Source: Bugula neritina | Lineage: Eukaryota; Bryozoa; Gymnolaemata; Cheilostomatida; Bugulidae | Direction: 5' to 3' | NCBI GenBank assembly: GCA_964035545.1 | Contig: CAXIUT010000183.1 | Span: 1,550,001-1,614,000 of the forward strand | Length of the DNA stretch: 64,000 nucleotides | Shown: piece after piece, positions 45,195 through 60,260 of the stretch | Layout: each line of letters begins with the position of its first letter | How positions within the stretch are numbered: the first letter of the stretch is position 1 | Notes under the pieces: model-generated | What the model saw: the letters and a program-made list of their open reading frames with translations, nothing else | What the model was told of the DNA's origin: nothing | Database searches by the model: none | Position numbers and translations under genes: made by a program

Positions 45195-48100
45195 CTACAA
45201 ACTGAAATATACTGCAACATACTGCAACATACTGAAATACACAGTAACATACTGAAATACACTGCAACATACTACAACATATTGAAATACACTGCAACAC
45301 ATTGAAATGTACTGCAACATACCGAAATATACGGTAATATACTGAAATATACTGTACCACATTGAAAAATACTTCGACATACTGAAATACACTGCAACAC
45401 ACTGAAACACACCGCAAAAAACTACAACATACTGAAATACACTGTAACATATTAAAACATACTGCAACATACTGAAATACACTGCAACACACTGAAATAT
45501 ACCGCAAAATACTACAACATACTGAAATACACTGTAACATATTGAAATACACTGCAACACATTGAAATATACTGCAACATACCGAAATATATGGTAAACT
45601 AATGAAATATACTGTAACACATTGAGAAATACCGCAACATACTGAAAGATACTGCGACACATTGCAATATACTGTAACATACTGAAATATGATGTAGCAC
45701 ACTGAAATACACTGCAACATCCTACAACATACTGAAATACACTGTAACATATTGAAATACTTTGCAACACATTGAAATATACTGCAACATAACAAAATAT
45801 ATGGTAAACTACTGAAATAGACTTTAACACATTGAAAAAGACTGCAACATACTGAAATATACTGCGACACCTAGCAATATACTGTAACATACTGAAATAT
45901 GCTCTAGCACACTGAAATACAATGCAACTCACTGAAATATACTGCAACATACTGAAATACACTGCAACATCCTACAACATGCTGAAATACACTGTAACAT
46001 ATTGAAATACACTGCAACACTTTGAAACATACTGCAACATACCGAAATATATGGTAAACTACTGCAACATACTACAACATATTGAAATACACTGCAACAC
46101 ATTGAAATATACTGCAACATACCTAAATATACGGTAATATACTGAAATTCACTGTAACGCATTGCAAAATACTGCAACATACTGAAATTCACGGTGACAC
46201 ACTGAAATACGCTGCAAAATACTACAACATACTGAAATAAACTGTAACATATTGAAATACACTACAACACATTGAAAAATACTGCAACATACTGAAATAT
46301 ACTGTAACACACTGAAATATACTGCAACATACTGAAATACACTGTAACATACTGAAATATACTGCAACATACTGAAATACACTGCTACATACGGAAATAT
46401 TCTGCAACATACTGCAACATACTGCAATACACTGTAACATACTGAAATACACTGCAACATACTACAACATATTGAAATACACTGCAACACATTGAAATAC
46501 ACTGCAACTTACCGAATATATGGTAAACTACTGAAATATACTGTAACGCATTGAAAAATACTGCAACATACTGAAATATATTGCGACACATTGCAATATA
46601 CTATAACATACTGAAAAATGCTGTAGCACACTGAAATATACTGCAATTCACTGAAATATACTGCAACATACTGAAATACACCGTAACATCCTACAACATA
46701 CTGAAATACACTGTAACATATTGAAATACACTGCAACACATTGAAATATACTGCAACATAACGAAACATATGGTAAACTATTGAAATAAATTTTAACACA
46801 TTGAAAAATACTGCAACATACTGAAATATATTATAACACATTGAAAAATACTGCAACATACTGAAGTATACTGTAACACACTGAAGTACACTGCAACTCA
46901 CTGAAATATACTGCAATATACAGAAATACACTGCAACATCCTACAAAATGCTGAAATACACTGTAACATATTGAAATACACTGCAACACATTGAAATATA
47001 CTGCAACATACCCAAATATATGGTAAACTACTGAAATATACTGTAACACATTGACAAATACTGCAACATACTGAAATATACTGCAACATACCTAAATATA
47101 CGGTAATATACTGAAATATACTGTAACACACCGAAATATACTGCAACATACTGAAATACACTGTAACATACTGAAATATACTGCAACATACTGAATTACA
47201 CTGCTACATACTGAAATATACTGCAACATACTGCAACATACTGAAATACACTGTAACATACTGAAATAAACTGCAACATACTACAACATATTGAAATACA
47301 CTGCAACACATTGAAGTATACTGCAACATACCTAAATATACGGTAATATACTGAAATATACTGTAACACATTGAAAAAACTGCAACATACTGAAATACAC
47401 TGCAACACACTGAAATACACCGCAAAAAACTACAATATACTGAAATACACTGTAACATATTGAAATCCACTGCAACACATTGAAATATACTGCAACATAC
47501 CGAAATATATGGTAAACTAATGAAATATACTGTAACACATTGAAAAATACCGCAACATACTGAAATATACTGCGACAGATTGCAATATACTGTAACATAT
47601 TGAAATATGCTGTAGCACACTGAAATACACTGCAACATCCTACAACATACTGAAATACACTGTAACATATTGAAATACACTGCAAGAAATTGAAATAGAC
47701 TGCAAAATAACAAAATATATGGTAAACTACTGAAATATACTTTACCACATTGAAAAATACTGCAACATACAGAAATATACTGTAACACACTGAAATATAC
47801 TGCAACATACTGAAATACACTGCTAAATACTGAAATATACTGCAACATACTGCAACAAACTGCAACATACTGAAATACACTGTAACATATTGAAGTACAC
47901 TGCAACACATTGAAATATACTGCAACATACCAAAATATATGGTAAACAACTGAAATATACTTTAACACATTGAAAAATACTGCAACATACTGAAATATAC
48001 TGCGACACTTTGCAATATACTGTAACATACCGAAATATGCTCTAGCGCACTGAAATACACTGCAACTCACTGAAATATATTGCAACATACTGAAATACAC

Positions 48101-49145
48101 TGTGACATCCTGAAATATACTGCAACATACTGAAATACACTGCTACATACTGAATTATACTGCAACATACTGCAACATACTGAAATACACTGCAACATAC
48201 TACAACATACTGAAATACACTGCAACACATTGAAATATACTGCAACATACCTAAATATACGGTAATCTACCGAAATATACTGTAACGCATTGCAAAATAC
48301 TGCAACATACTGAAATACACTGCGACACACTGAAGTACGCTGCAAAATACTACAACATACTGAAATAAACTGTAACATATTGAAATACACTGCAATACAT
48401 TGATAAATAATGCAATATACTGAAATATACTGTAACACACTGAAATATACTGCAACATACTGAAATACACTGTAACATACTGAAATATACTGCAACGTAC
48501 TGAAATACACTGCTACATACTGAAATATACTGTAACATACTGCAACATACTGAAATACACTGTAACATCTTGAGATACACTGCAACATACTACAACATAT
48601 TGAAATACACTGCAACACATTGAAATATACTGCAGCATAACGAAATATATGGTAAACTAATGAAATATATTTTAACACATTGAGAAATACTGCAACATAC
48701 TGAAATATACTGCGGCACCTAGCAATATACTGTAACATACTGAAATATGCTCTAGCACACTGAAATACAATGCAACTCACTGAAATATACTGCAACATAC
48801 TGAAATACACTGCAACATCCTACAACATGCTGAAATACACTGTAACATATTGAAATACACTGCAACACTTTGAAACATACTGCAACATACCGAAATATAT
48901 GGTAAACTACTGCAACATACTACAACATATTGAAATACACTGCAACACATTGAAATATACTGCAACATACCTAAATATACGGTAATATACTGAAATTCAC
49001 TGTAACGCATTGCAAAATACTGCAACATACTGAAATTCACTGTGACACACTGAAATACGCTGCAAAATACTACAACATACTGAAATAAACTGTAACATAT
49101 TGAAATACACTACAACACATTGAAAAATACTGCAACATACTGAAA
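45195..49145. repeat. Large unit U4, partial
   Basis: Collinear with U3 (36,144-40,094) at +9,051 until about 49,145. There U3 reads GAAATACACTGTAACATATTG and this copy reads GAAATATACTGTAACACACTG, resembling U3 sequence near 42,890 instead. The unit thus switches to a later part of the HOR and loses the segment carrying the 7-bp insertion. Confidence 0.87.
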
Positions 49146-49749
49146 TATACTGTAACACACTGAAATATACTGCAACATACTGAAATACACTGTAACATAC
49201 TGAAATATACTGCAACATACTGAAATACACTGCTACATACGGAAATATTCTGCAACATACTGCAACATACTGCAATATACTGTAACATACTGAAATACAC
49301 TGCAACATACTACAACATATTGAAATACACTGCAACACATTGAAATACACTGCAACTTACCGAATATATGGTAAACTACTGAAATATACTGTAACGCATT
49401 GAAAAATACTGCAACATACTGAAATATATTGCGACACATTGCAATATACTGTAACATACTGAAAAATGCTGTAGCACACTGAAATATACTGCAATTCACT
49501 GAAATATACTGCAACATACTGAAATACACCGCAACATCCTACAACATACTGAAATACACTGTAACATATTGAAATACACTGCAACAGATTGAAATATACT
49601 GCAACATAACGAAACATATGGTAAACTACTGAAATAAATTTTAACACATTGGAAAATACTGCAACATACTGAAATATATTATAACACATTGAAAAATACT
49701 GCAACATACTGAAGTATACTGTAACACACTGAAGTACACTGCAACTCAC
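48111..49749. repeat. 1,639-bp tandem duplication, copy 1
   Basis: 48,111-49,749 recurs as 49,750-51,388. The offset is 164 half-units minus one one-base loss (near 49,367). The left flank (GTGACATCCTG) and right flank (CAATATACAG) differ, so these are the true edges to within about 20 bp. The same pair recurs 7,824 bp downstream, so this event preceded the larger duplication. Confidence 0.88.
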
Positions 49750-51388
49750 TGAAATATACTGCAACATACTGAAATACACTGCTACATACTGAAATATACT
49801 GCAACATACTGCAACATACTGAAATACACTGCAACATACTACAACATACTGAAATACACTGCAACACATTGCAATATACTGCAACATACCTAAATATACG
49901 GTAATCTACCGAAATATACTGTAACGCATTGCAAAAGACTGCAACATACTGAAATACACTGCGACACACTGAAGTACGCTGCAAAATACTACAACATACT
50001 GAAATAAACTGTAACATATTGAAATACACTGCAATACATTGATAAACAATGCAATATACTGAAATATACTGTAACACACTGAAATATACTGCAACATACT
50101 GAAATACACTGTAACATACTGAAATATACTGCAACGTACTGAAATACACTGCTACATACTGAAATATACTGTAACATACTGCAACATACTGAAATACACT
50201 GTAACATACTGAGATACACTGCAACATACTACAACATATTGAAATACACTGCAACACATTGAAATATACTGCAGCATAACGAAATATATGGTAAACTAAT
50301 GAAATATATTTTAACACATTGAAAAATACTGCAACATACTGAAATATACTGCGACACCTAGCAATATACTGTAACATACTGAAATATGCTCTAGCACACT
50401 GAAATACAATGCAACTCACTGAAATATACTGCAACATACTGAAATACACTGCAACATCCTACAACATGCAGAAATACACTGTAACATATTGAAATACACT
50501 GCAACACTTTGAAACATACTGCAACATACTGAAATATATGGTAAACTACTGCAACATACTACAACATATTGAAATACACTGCAACACATTGAAATATACT
50601 GCAACATACCTAAATATACGGTAATATACTGAAATTCACTGTAACGCATTGCAAAATACTGCAACATACTGAAATTCACTGTGACACACTGAAATACGCT
50701 GCAAAATACTACAACATACTGAAATAAACTGTAACATATTGAAATACACTACAACACATTGAAAATTACTGCAACATACTGAAATATACTGTAACACACT
50801 GAAATATACTGCAACATACTGAAATACACTGTAACATACTGAAATATACTGCAACATACTGAAATACACTGCTACATACGGAAATATTCTGCAACATACT
50901 GCAACATACTGCAATACACTGTAACATACTGAAACACACTGCAACATACTACAACATATTGAAATACACTGCAACACATTGAAATACACTGCAACTTACC
51001 GAATATATGGTAAACTACTGAAATATACTGTAACGCATTGAAAAATACTGCAACATACTGAAATATATTGCGACACATTGCAATATACTGTAACATACTG
51101 AAAAATGCTGTAGCACACTGAAATATACTGCAAGTCACTGAAATATACTGCAACATACTGAAATACACCGCAACATCCTACAACATACTGAAATACACTG
51201 TAACATATTGAAATACACTGCAACACATTGAAATATACTGCAACATAACGAAACATATGGTAAACTACTGAAATAAATTTTAACACATTGAAAAATACTG
51301 CAACATACTGAAATATATTATAACACATTGAAAAATACTGCAACATACTGAAGTATACTGTAACACACTGAAGTACACTGCAACTCAC
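49750..51388. repeat. 1,639-bp tandem duplication, copy 2
   Basis: Second copy of 48,111-49,749. It differs at scattered positions: AACATGCAGAAATAC near 50,464 for AACATGCTGAAATAC, TTGAAAATTACTG near 50,759 for TTGAAAAATACTG, and GAAACACACTG near 50,931 for GAAATACACTG. These private variants also appear at 58.2-58.8 kb and 61.8-62.3 kb and allow copy 2 descendants to be told from copy 1. Confidence 0.88.
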
Positions 51389-54300
51389 TGAAATATACTG
51401 CAATATACAGAAATACACTGCAACATCCTACAAAATGCTGAAATACACTGTAACATATTGAAATACACTGCAACATATTGAAATATACTGCAACATACCC
51501 AAATATATGGTAAACTACTGAAATATACTGTAACACATTGACAAATACTGCAACATACTGAAATATACTGCAACATACCTAAATATACGGTAATATACTG
51601 AAATATACTGTAACACACCGAAATATACTGCAACATACTGAATTACCCTGCTACATACTGAAATATACTGCAACATACTGCAACATACTGAAATACACTG
51701 TAACATACTGAAATAAACTGCAACATACTACAACATATTGAAATACACTGCAACACATTGAAGTATACCGCAACATACCTAAATATACGGTAATATACTG
51801 AAATATACTGTAACACATTGAAAAAACTGCAACATACTGAAATACACTGCAACACACTGAAATACACCGCAAAAAACTACAATATACTGAAATACACTGT
51901 AACATATTGAAATCCACTGCAACACATTGAAATATACTGCAACATACCGAAATATATGGTAAACTAATGAAATATACTGTAACACATTGAAAAATACCGC
52001 AACATACTGAAATATACTGCGACACATTGCAATATACTGTAACATATTGAAATATGCTGTAGCACACTGAAATACACTGCAACATCCTACAACATACTGA
52101 AATACACTGTAACATATTGAAATACACTCCAAGAAATTGAAATAGACTGCAACATAACAAAATATATGGTAAACTACTGAAATATACTTTAACACATTGA
52201 AAAATACTGCAACATACAGAAATATACTGTAACACACTGAAATATACTGCAACATACTGAAATACACTGCTACATACTGAAATATACTGCAACATACTGC
52301 AACAAACTGCAACATACTGAAATACACTGTAACATATTGAAGTACACTGCAACACATTGAAATATACTGCAACATACCAAAATATATGGTAAACAACTGA
52401 AATATACTTTAACACATTGAAAAATACTGCAACATACTGAAATATACTGCGACACTTTGCAATATACTGTAACATACCGAAATATGCTCTAGCGCACTGA
52501 AATACACTGCAACTCACTGAAATATATTGCAACATACTGAAATACACTGTGACATCCTGAAATATACTGCAACATACTGAAATACACTGCTACATACTGA
52601 AATATACTGCAACATACTGCAACATACTGAAATACACTGCAACAAACTACAACATACTGAAATACACTGCGACACATTGAAATATACTGCAACATACCTA
52701 AATATACGGTAATCTACCGAAATATACTGTAACGCATTGCAAAACACTGCAACATACTGAAATATACTGCGACACCTAGCAATATACTGTAACATACTGA
52801 AATATGCTCTAGCACACTGAAATACAATGCAACTCACTGAAATATACTGCAACATACTGAAACACACTGCAACATCCTACAACATGCAGAAATACACTGT
52901 AACATATTGAAATACACTGCAACACTTTGAAACATACTGCAACATACCGAAATATATGGTAAACTACTGCAACATACTACAACATATTGAAATACACTGC
53001 AACACATTGAAATATACTGCAACATACCTAAATATACGGTAATATACTGAAATTCACTATAACGCATTGCAAAATACTGCAACATACTGAAATTCACTGT
53101 GACACACTGAAATACGCTGCAAAATACTACAACATACTGAAATAAACTGTAACATATTGAAATACACTACAACACATATAAAAATACTGCAACATACTGA
53201 AATATACTGTAACACACTGAAATATACTGCAACATACTGAAATACACTGTAACATACTGAAATATACTGCAACATACTGAAATACACTGCTACATACTGA
53301 AATATTCTGCAACATACTGCAACATACTGCAATACACTGTAACATACTGAAACACACTGCAACATACTACAACATATTGAAATACACTGCAACACATTGA
53401 AATACACTGCAACTTACCGAATATATGGTAAACTACTGAAATATACTGTAACGCATTGAATAATACTGCAACATACTGAAATATATTGCGACACATTGCA
53501 ATATACTGTAACATACTGAAAAATGCTGTAGCACACTGAAATATACTGCAATTCACTGAAATATACTGCAACATACTGAAATACACCGCAACATCCTACA
53601 ACATACTGAAATACACTGTAACATATTGAAATACACTGCAACACATTGAAATATACTGCAACATAACGAAACATATGGTAAACTACTGAAATAAATTTTA
53701 ACACATTGAAAAATACTGCAACATACTGAAATATATTATAACACATTGAAAAATACTGCAACATACTGAAGTATACTGTAACACACTGAAGTACACTGCA
53801 ACTCACTGAAATATACTGCAATATACAGAAATACACTGCAACATCCTACAAAATGCTGAAATACACTGTAACATATTGAAATACACTGCAACACATTGAA
53901 ATATACTGCAACATACCCAAATATATGGTAAACTACTGAAATATACTGTAACACATTGACAAATACTGCAACATACTGAAATATACTGCAACATACCTAA
54001 ATATACGGTAATATACTGAAATATACTGTAACACACCGAAATATACTGCAACATACTGAAATACACTGTAACATACTGAAATATACTGCAACATACTGAA
54101 TTACACTGCTACATACTGAAATATACTGCAACATACTGCAACATACTGAAATACACTGTAACATACTGAAATAAACTGCAACATACTACAACATATTGAA
54201 ATACACTGCAACACATTGAAGTATACCGCAACATACCTAAATATACGGTAATATACTGAAATATACTGTAACACATTGAAAAAACTGCAACATACTGAAA

Positions 54301-55140
54301 TACACTGCAACACACTGAAATACACCGCAAAAAACTACAATATACTGAAATACACTGTAACATATTGAAATCCACTGCAACACATTGAAATATACTGCAA
54401 CATACCGAAATATATGGTAAACTAATGAAATATACTGTAACACATTGAAAAATACCGCAACATACTGAAATATACTGCGACACATTGCAATATACTGTAA
54501 CATATTGAAATATGCTGTAGCACACTGAAATACACTGCAACATCCTACAACATACTGAAATACACTGTAACATATTGAAATACACTGCAAGAAATTGAAA
54601 TAGACTGCAACATAACAAAATATATGGTAAACTACTGAAATATACTTTAACACATTGAAAAATACTGCAACATACAGAAATATACTGTAACACACTGAAA
54701 TATACTGCAACATACTGAAATACACTGCTACATACTGAAATATACTGCAACATACTGCAACAAACTGCAACATACTGAAATACACTGTAACATATTGAAG
54801 TACACTGCAACACATTGAAATATACTGCAACATACCAAAATATATGGTAAACAACTGAAATATACTTTAACACATTGAAAAATACTGCAACATACTGAAA
54901 TATACTGCGACACTTTGCAATATACTGTAACATACCGAAATATGCTCTAGCGCACTGAAATACACTGCAACTCACTGAAATATATTGCAACATACTGAAA
55001 TACACTGTGACATCCTGAAATATACTGCAACATACTGAAATACACTGCTACATACTGAAATATACTGCAACATACTGCAACATACTGAAATACACTGCAA
55101 CAAACTACAACATACTGAAATACACTGCAACACATTGAAG
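50322..55140. repeat. Tandem pair of about 2.4 kb (offset 2,418 then 2,458)
   Basis: 50,322-52,740 and 52,741-55,140 are collinear at +2,418 up to about 51,620, then at +2,458 because the first copy lacks 40 bp present in the second. The join near 52,741 passes from TGCAAAACACTG into the CACCTAGCAATATACTG motif. Shared variants include AACATGCAGAAATAC and CTGCAACAAACTAC. Confidence 0.83.
51620..51655. other. 40-bp deletion with AATTACCCTG marker
   Basis: Relative to 47,130-47,210 and 54,040-54,110, two monomers are missing just before AATTACCCTGCTACATACTG, which also carries a private ACACTG to ACCCTG change. The same combination recurs at 59,465 and 63,012, marking them as descendants of this copy. 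Confidence 0.87.
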
Positions 55141-55924
55141 TATACTGCAACATACCTAAATATACGGTAATATACTGAAATATACTGTAACACATTGAAA
55201 AAACTGCAACATACTGAAATACACTGCAACACACTGAAATACACCGCAAAAAACTACAATATACTGAAATACACTGTAACATATTGAAATCCACTGCAAC
55301 ACATTGAAATATACTGCAACATACCGAAATATATGGTAAACTAATGAAATATACTGTAACACATTGAAAAATACCGCAACATACTGAAATATACTGCGAC
55401 AGATTGCAATATACTGTAACATATTGAAATATGCTGTAGCACACTGAAATACACTGCAACATCCTACAACATACTGAAATACACTGTAACATATTGAAAT
55501 ACACTGCAAGAAATTGAAATAGACTGCAAAATAACAAAATATATGGTAAACTACTGAAATATACTTTACCACATTGAAAAATACTGCAACATACAGAAAT
55601 ATACTGTAACACACTGAAATATACTGCAACATACTGAAATACACTGCTAAATACTGAAATATACTGCAACATACTGCAACAAACTGCAACATACTGAAAT
55701 ACACTGTAACATATTGAAGTACACTGCAACACATTGAAATATACTGCAACATACCAAAATATATGGTAAACAACTGAAATATACTTTAACACATTGAAAA
55801 ATACTGCAACATACTGAAATATACTGCGACACTTTGCAATATACTGTAACATACCGAAATATGCTCTAGCGCACTGAAATACACTGCAACTCACTGAAAT
55901 ATATTGCAACATACTGAAATACAC
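54947..55924 (-). other. Longest minus-strand open frame (325 codons), repeat artefact
   Basis: This is the longest open frame in the window, and I judge it not to be a gene. Its translation cycles with a 10-residue period (blocks such as MLQYISVCCS and IFQYVAVYFS), with no signal peptide, recognisable domain or non-repetitive part. The reverse complement of the 20-bp consensus contains no stop in any frame. Because 20 is not a multiple of 3, all three minus frames yield the same cyclic peptide, and overlapping open frames with the same motif occur here. Frames end only where array variants bring CTA, TTA or TCA on the plus strand, such as GGTAAACTACTG, GCTACATACTG or TTTTAAC. I see no splice, promoter or polyadenylation arrangement that differs from the rest of the array. 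Confidence 0.93.
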
Positions 55925-56713
55925 TGTGACATCCTGAAATATACTGCAACATACTGAAATACACTGCTACATACTGAAATATACTGCAACATACTGCAAC
56001 ATACTGAAATACACTGCAACATACTACAACATACTGAAATACACTGCAACACATTGAAATATACTGCAACATACCTAAATATACGGTAATCTACCGAAAT
56101 ATACTGTAACGCATTGCAAAATACTGCAACATACTGAAATACACTGCGACACACTGAAGTACGCTGCAAAATACTACAACATACTGAAATAAACTGTAAC
56201 ATATTGAAATACACTGCAATACATTGATAAATAATGCAATATACTGAAATATACTGTAACACACTGAAATATACTGCAACATACTGAAATACACTGTAAC
56301 ATACTGAAATATACTGCAACGTACTGAAATACACTGCTACATACTGAAATATACTGTAACATACTGCAACATACTGAAATACACTGTAACATACTGAGAT
56401 ACACTGCAACATACTACAACATATTGAAATACACTGCAACACATTGAAATATACTGCAGCATAACGAAATATATGGTAAACTAATGAAATATATTTTAAC
56501 ACATTGAGAAATACTGCAACATACTGAAATATACTGCGGCACCTAGCAATATACTGTAACATACTGAAATATGCTCTAGCACACTGAAATACAATGCAAC
56601 TCACTGAAATATACTGCAACATACTGAAATACACTGCAACATCCTACAACATGCTGAAATACACTGTAACATATTGAAATACACTGCAACACTTTGAAAC
56701 ATACTGCAACATA

Positions 56714-59700
56714 CCGAAATATATGGTAAACTACTGCAACATACTACAACATATTGAAATACACTGCAACACATTGAAATATACTGCAACATACCTAAAT
56801 ATACGGTAATATACTGAAATTCACTGTAACGCATTGCAAAATACTGCAACATACTGAAATTCACTGTGACACACTGAAATACGCTGCAAAATACTACAAC
56901 ATACTGAAATAAACTGTAACATATTGAAATACACTACAACACATTGAAAAATACTGCAACATACTGAAATATACTGTAACACACTGAAATATACTGCAAC
57001 ATACTGAAATACACTGTAACATACTGAAATATACTGCAACATACTGAAATACACTGCTACATACGGAAATATTCTGCAACATACTGCAACATACTGCAAT
57101 ATACTGTAACATACTGAAATACACTGCAACATACTACAACATATTGAAATACACTGCAACACATTGAAATACACTGCAACTTACCGAATATATGGTAAAC
57201 TACTGAAATATACTGTAACGCATTGAAAAATACTGCAACATACTGAAATATATTGCGACACATTGCAATATACTGTAACATACTGAAAAATGCTGTAGCA
57301 CACTGAAATATACTGCAATTCACTGAAATATACTGCAACATACTGAAATACACCGCAACATCCTACAACATACTGAAATACACTGTAACATATTGAAATA
57401 CACTGCAACACATTGAAATATACTGCAACATAACGAAACATATGGTAAACTACTGAAATAAATTTTAACACATTGGAAAATACTGCAACATACTGAAATA
57501 TATTATAACACATTGAAAAATACTGCAACATACTGAAGTATACTGTAACACACTGAAGTACACTGCAACTCACTGAAATATACTGCAACATACTGAAATA
57601 AACTGCTACATACTGAAATATACTGCAACATACTGCAACATACTGAAATACACTGCAACATACTACAACATACTGAAATACACTGCAACACATTGCAATA
57701 TACTGCAACATACCTAAATATACGGTAATCTACCGAAATATACTGTAACGCATTGCAAAATACTGCAACATACTGAAATACACTGCGACACACTGAAGTA
57801 CGCTGCAAAATACTACAACATACTGAAATAAACTGTAACATATTGAAATACACTGCAATACATTGATAAATAATGCAATATACTGAAATATACTGTAACA
57901 CACTGAAATATACTGCAACATACTGAAATACACTGTAACATACTGAAATATACTGCAACGTACTGAAATACACTGCTACATACTGAAATATACTGTAACA
58001 TACTGCAACATACTGAAATACACTGTAACATACTGAGATACACTGCAACATACTACAACATATTGAAATACACTGCAACACATTGAAATATACTGCAGCA
58101 TAACGAAATATATGGTAAACTAATGAAATATATTTTAACACATTGAAAAATACTGCAACATACTGAAATATACTGCGACACCTAGCAATATACTGTAACA
58201 TACTGAAATATGCTCTAGCACACTGAAATACAATGCAACTCACTGAAATATACTGCAACATACTGAAATACACTGCAACATCCTACAACATGCAGAAATA
58301 CACTGTAACATATTGAAATACACTGCAACACTTTGAAACATACTGCAACATACTGAAATATATGGTAAACTACTGCAACATACTACAACATATTGAAATA
58401 CACTGCAACACATTGAAATATACTGCAACATACCTAAATATACGGTAATATACTGAAATTCACTGTAACGCATTGCAAAATACTGCAACATACTGAAATT
58501 CACTGTGACACACTGAAATACGCTGCAAAATACTACAACATACTGAAATAAACTGTAACATATTGAAATACACTACAACACATTGAAAATTACTGCAACA
58601 TACTGAAATATACTGTAACACACTGAAATATACTGCAACATACTGAAATACACTGTAACATACTGAAATATACTGCAACATACTGAAATACACTGCTACA
58701 TACGGAAATATTCTGCAACATACTGCAACATACTGCAATACACTGTAACATACTGAAACACACTGCAACATACTACAACATATTGAAATACACTGCAACA
58801 CATTGAAATACACTGCAACTTACCGAATATATGGTAAACTACTGAAATATACTGTAACGCATTGAAAAATACTGCAACATACTGAAATATATTGCGACAC
58901 ATTGCAATATACTGTAACATACTGAAAAATGCTGTAGCACACTGAAATATACTGCAATTCACTGAAATATACTGCAACATACTGAAATACACCGCAACAT
59001 CCTACAACATACTGAAATACACTGTAACATATTGAAATACACTGCAACACATTGAAATATACTGCAACATAACGAAACATATGGTAAACTACTGAAATAA
59101 ATTTTAACACATTGAAAAATACTGCAACATACTGAAATATATTATAACACATTGAAAAATACTGCAACATACTGAAGTATACTGTAACACACTGAAGTAC
59201 ACTGCAACTCACTGAAATATACTGCAATATACAGAAATACACTGCAACATCCTACAAAATGCTGAAATACACTGTAACATATTGAAATACACTGCAACAC
59301 ATTGAAATATACTGCAACATACCCAAATATATGGTAAACTACTGAAATATACTGTAACACATTGACAAATACTGCAACATACTGAAATATACTGCAACAT
59401 ACCTAAATATACGGTAATATACTGAAATATACTGTAACACACCGAAATATACTGCAACATACTGAATTACCCTGCTACATACTGAAATATACTGCAACAT
59501 ACTGCAACATACTGAAATACACTGTAACATACTGAAATAAACTGCAACATACTACAACATATTGAAATACACTGCAACACATTGAAGTATACCGCAACAT
59601 ACCTAAATATACGGTAATATACTGAAATATACTGTAACACATTGAAAAAACTGCAACATACTGAAATACACTGCAACACACTGAAATACACCGCAAAAAA

Positions 59701-60260
59701 CTACAATATACTGAAATACACTGTAACATATTGAAATCCACTGCAACACATTGAAATATACTGCAACATACCGAAATATATGGTAAACTAATGAAATATA
59801 CTGTAACACATTGAAAAATACCTCAACATACTGAAATATACTGCGACACATTGCAATATACTGTAACATATTGAAATATGCTGTAGCACACTGAAATACA
59901 CTGCAACATCCTACAACATACTGAAATACACTGTAACATATTGAAATACACTCCAAGAAATTGAAATAGACTGCAACATAACAAAATATATGGTAAACTA
60001 CTGAAATATACTTTAACACATTGAAAAATACTGCAACATACAGAAATATACTGTAACACACTGAAATATACTGCAACATACTGAAATACACTGCTACATA
60101 CTGAAATATACTGCAACATACTGCAACAAACTGCAACATACTGAAATACACTGTAACATATTGAAGTACACTGCAACACATTGAAATATACTGCAACATA
60201 CCAAAATATATGGTAAACAACTGAAATATACTTTAACACATTGAAAAATACTGCAACATA
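56714..60260. repeat. 3,547-bp tandem duplication, copy 1
   Basis: 56,714-60,260 is followed directly by its own copy at +3,547 (355 half-units minus three one-base losses near 57,188, 58,826 and 59,648). Visible differences are few, for example CTGAAATATGCTGCAATTC at 62,492 where copy 1 has CTGAAATATACTGCAATTC. Confidence 0.92.

Larger units (their letters stand above)
47313..55136. repeat. 7,824-bp tandem duplication, copy 1
   Basis: 47,313-55,136 is followed at 55,137 by a second copy of the same sequence at +7,824. Unusual variants near the start are shared by both copies and absent from the nearer relative at 54,218: CTGCTAAATACTG (47,821 and 55,645), GCGACAGATTG (47,572 and 55,396) and GCAAAATAACAAAATA (47,702 and 55,526). 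The length is 783 half-units minus six one-base losses. Confidence 0.9.

Noticed and set aside
54218-56055. A separate 919-bp tandem duplication (54,218 to 55,137)
   Set aside because: The second segment carries private variants of 47,313 onward (CTGCTAAATACTG, GCGACAGATTG) rather than those of 54,218. The 919-bp spacing is only the distance from an older paralogue to the start of the 7,824-bp second copy.
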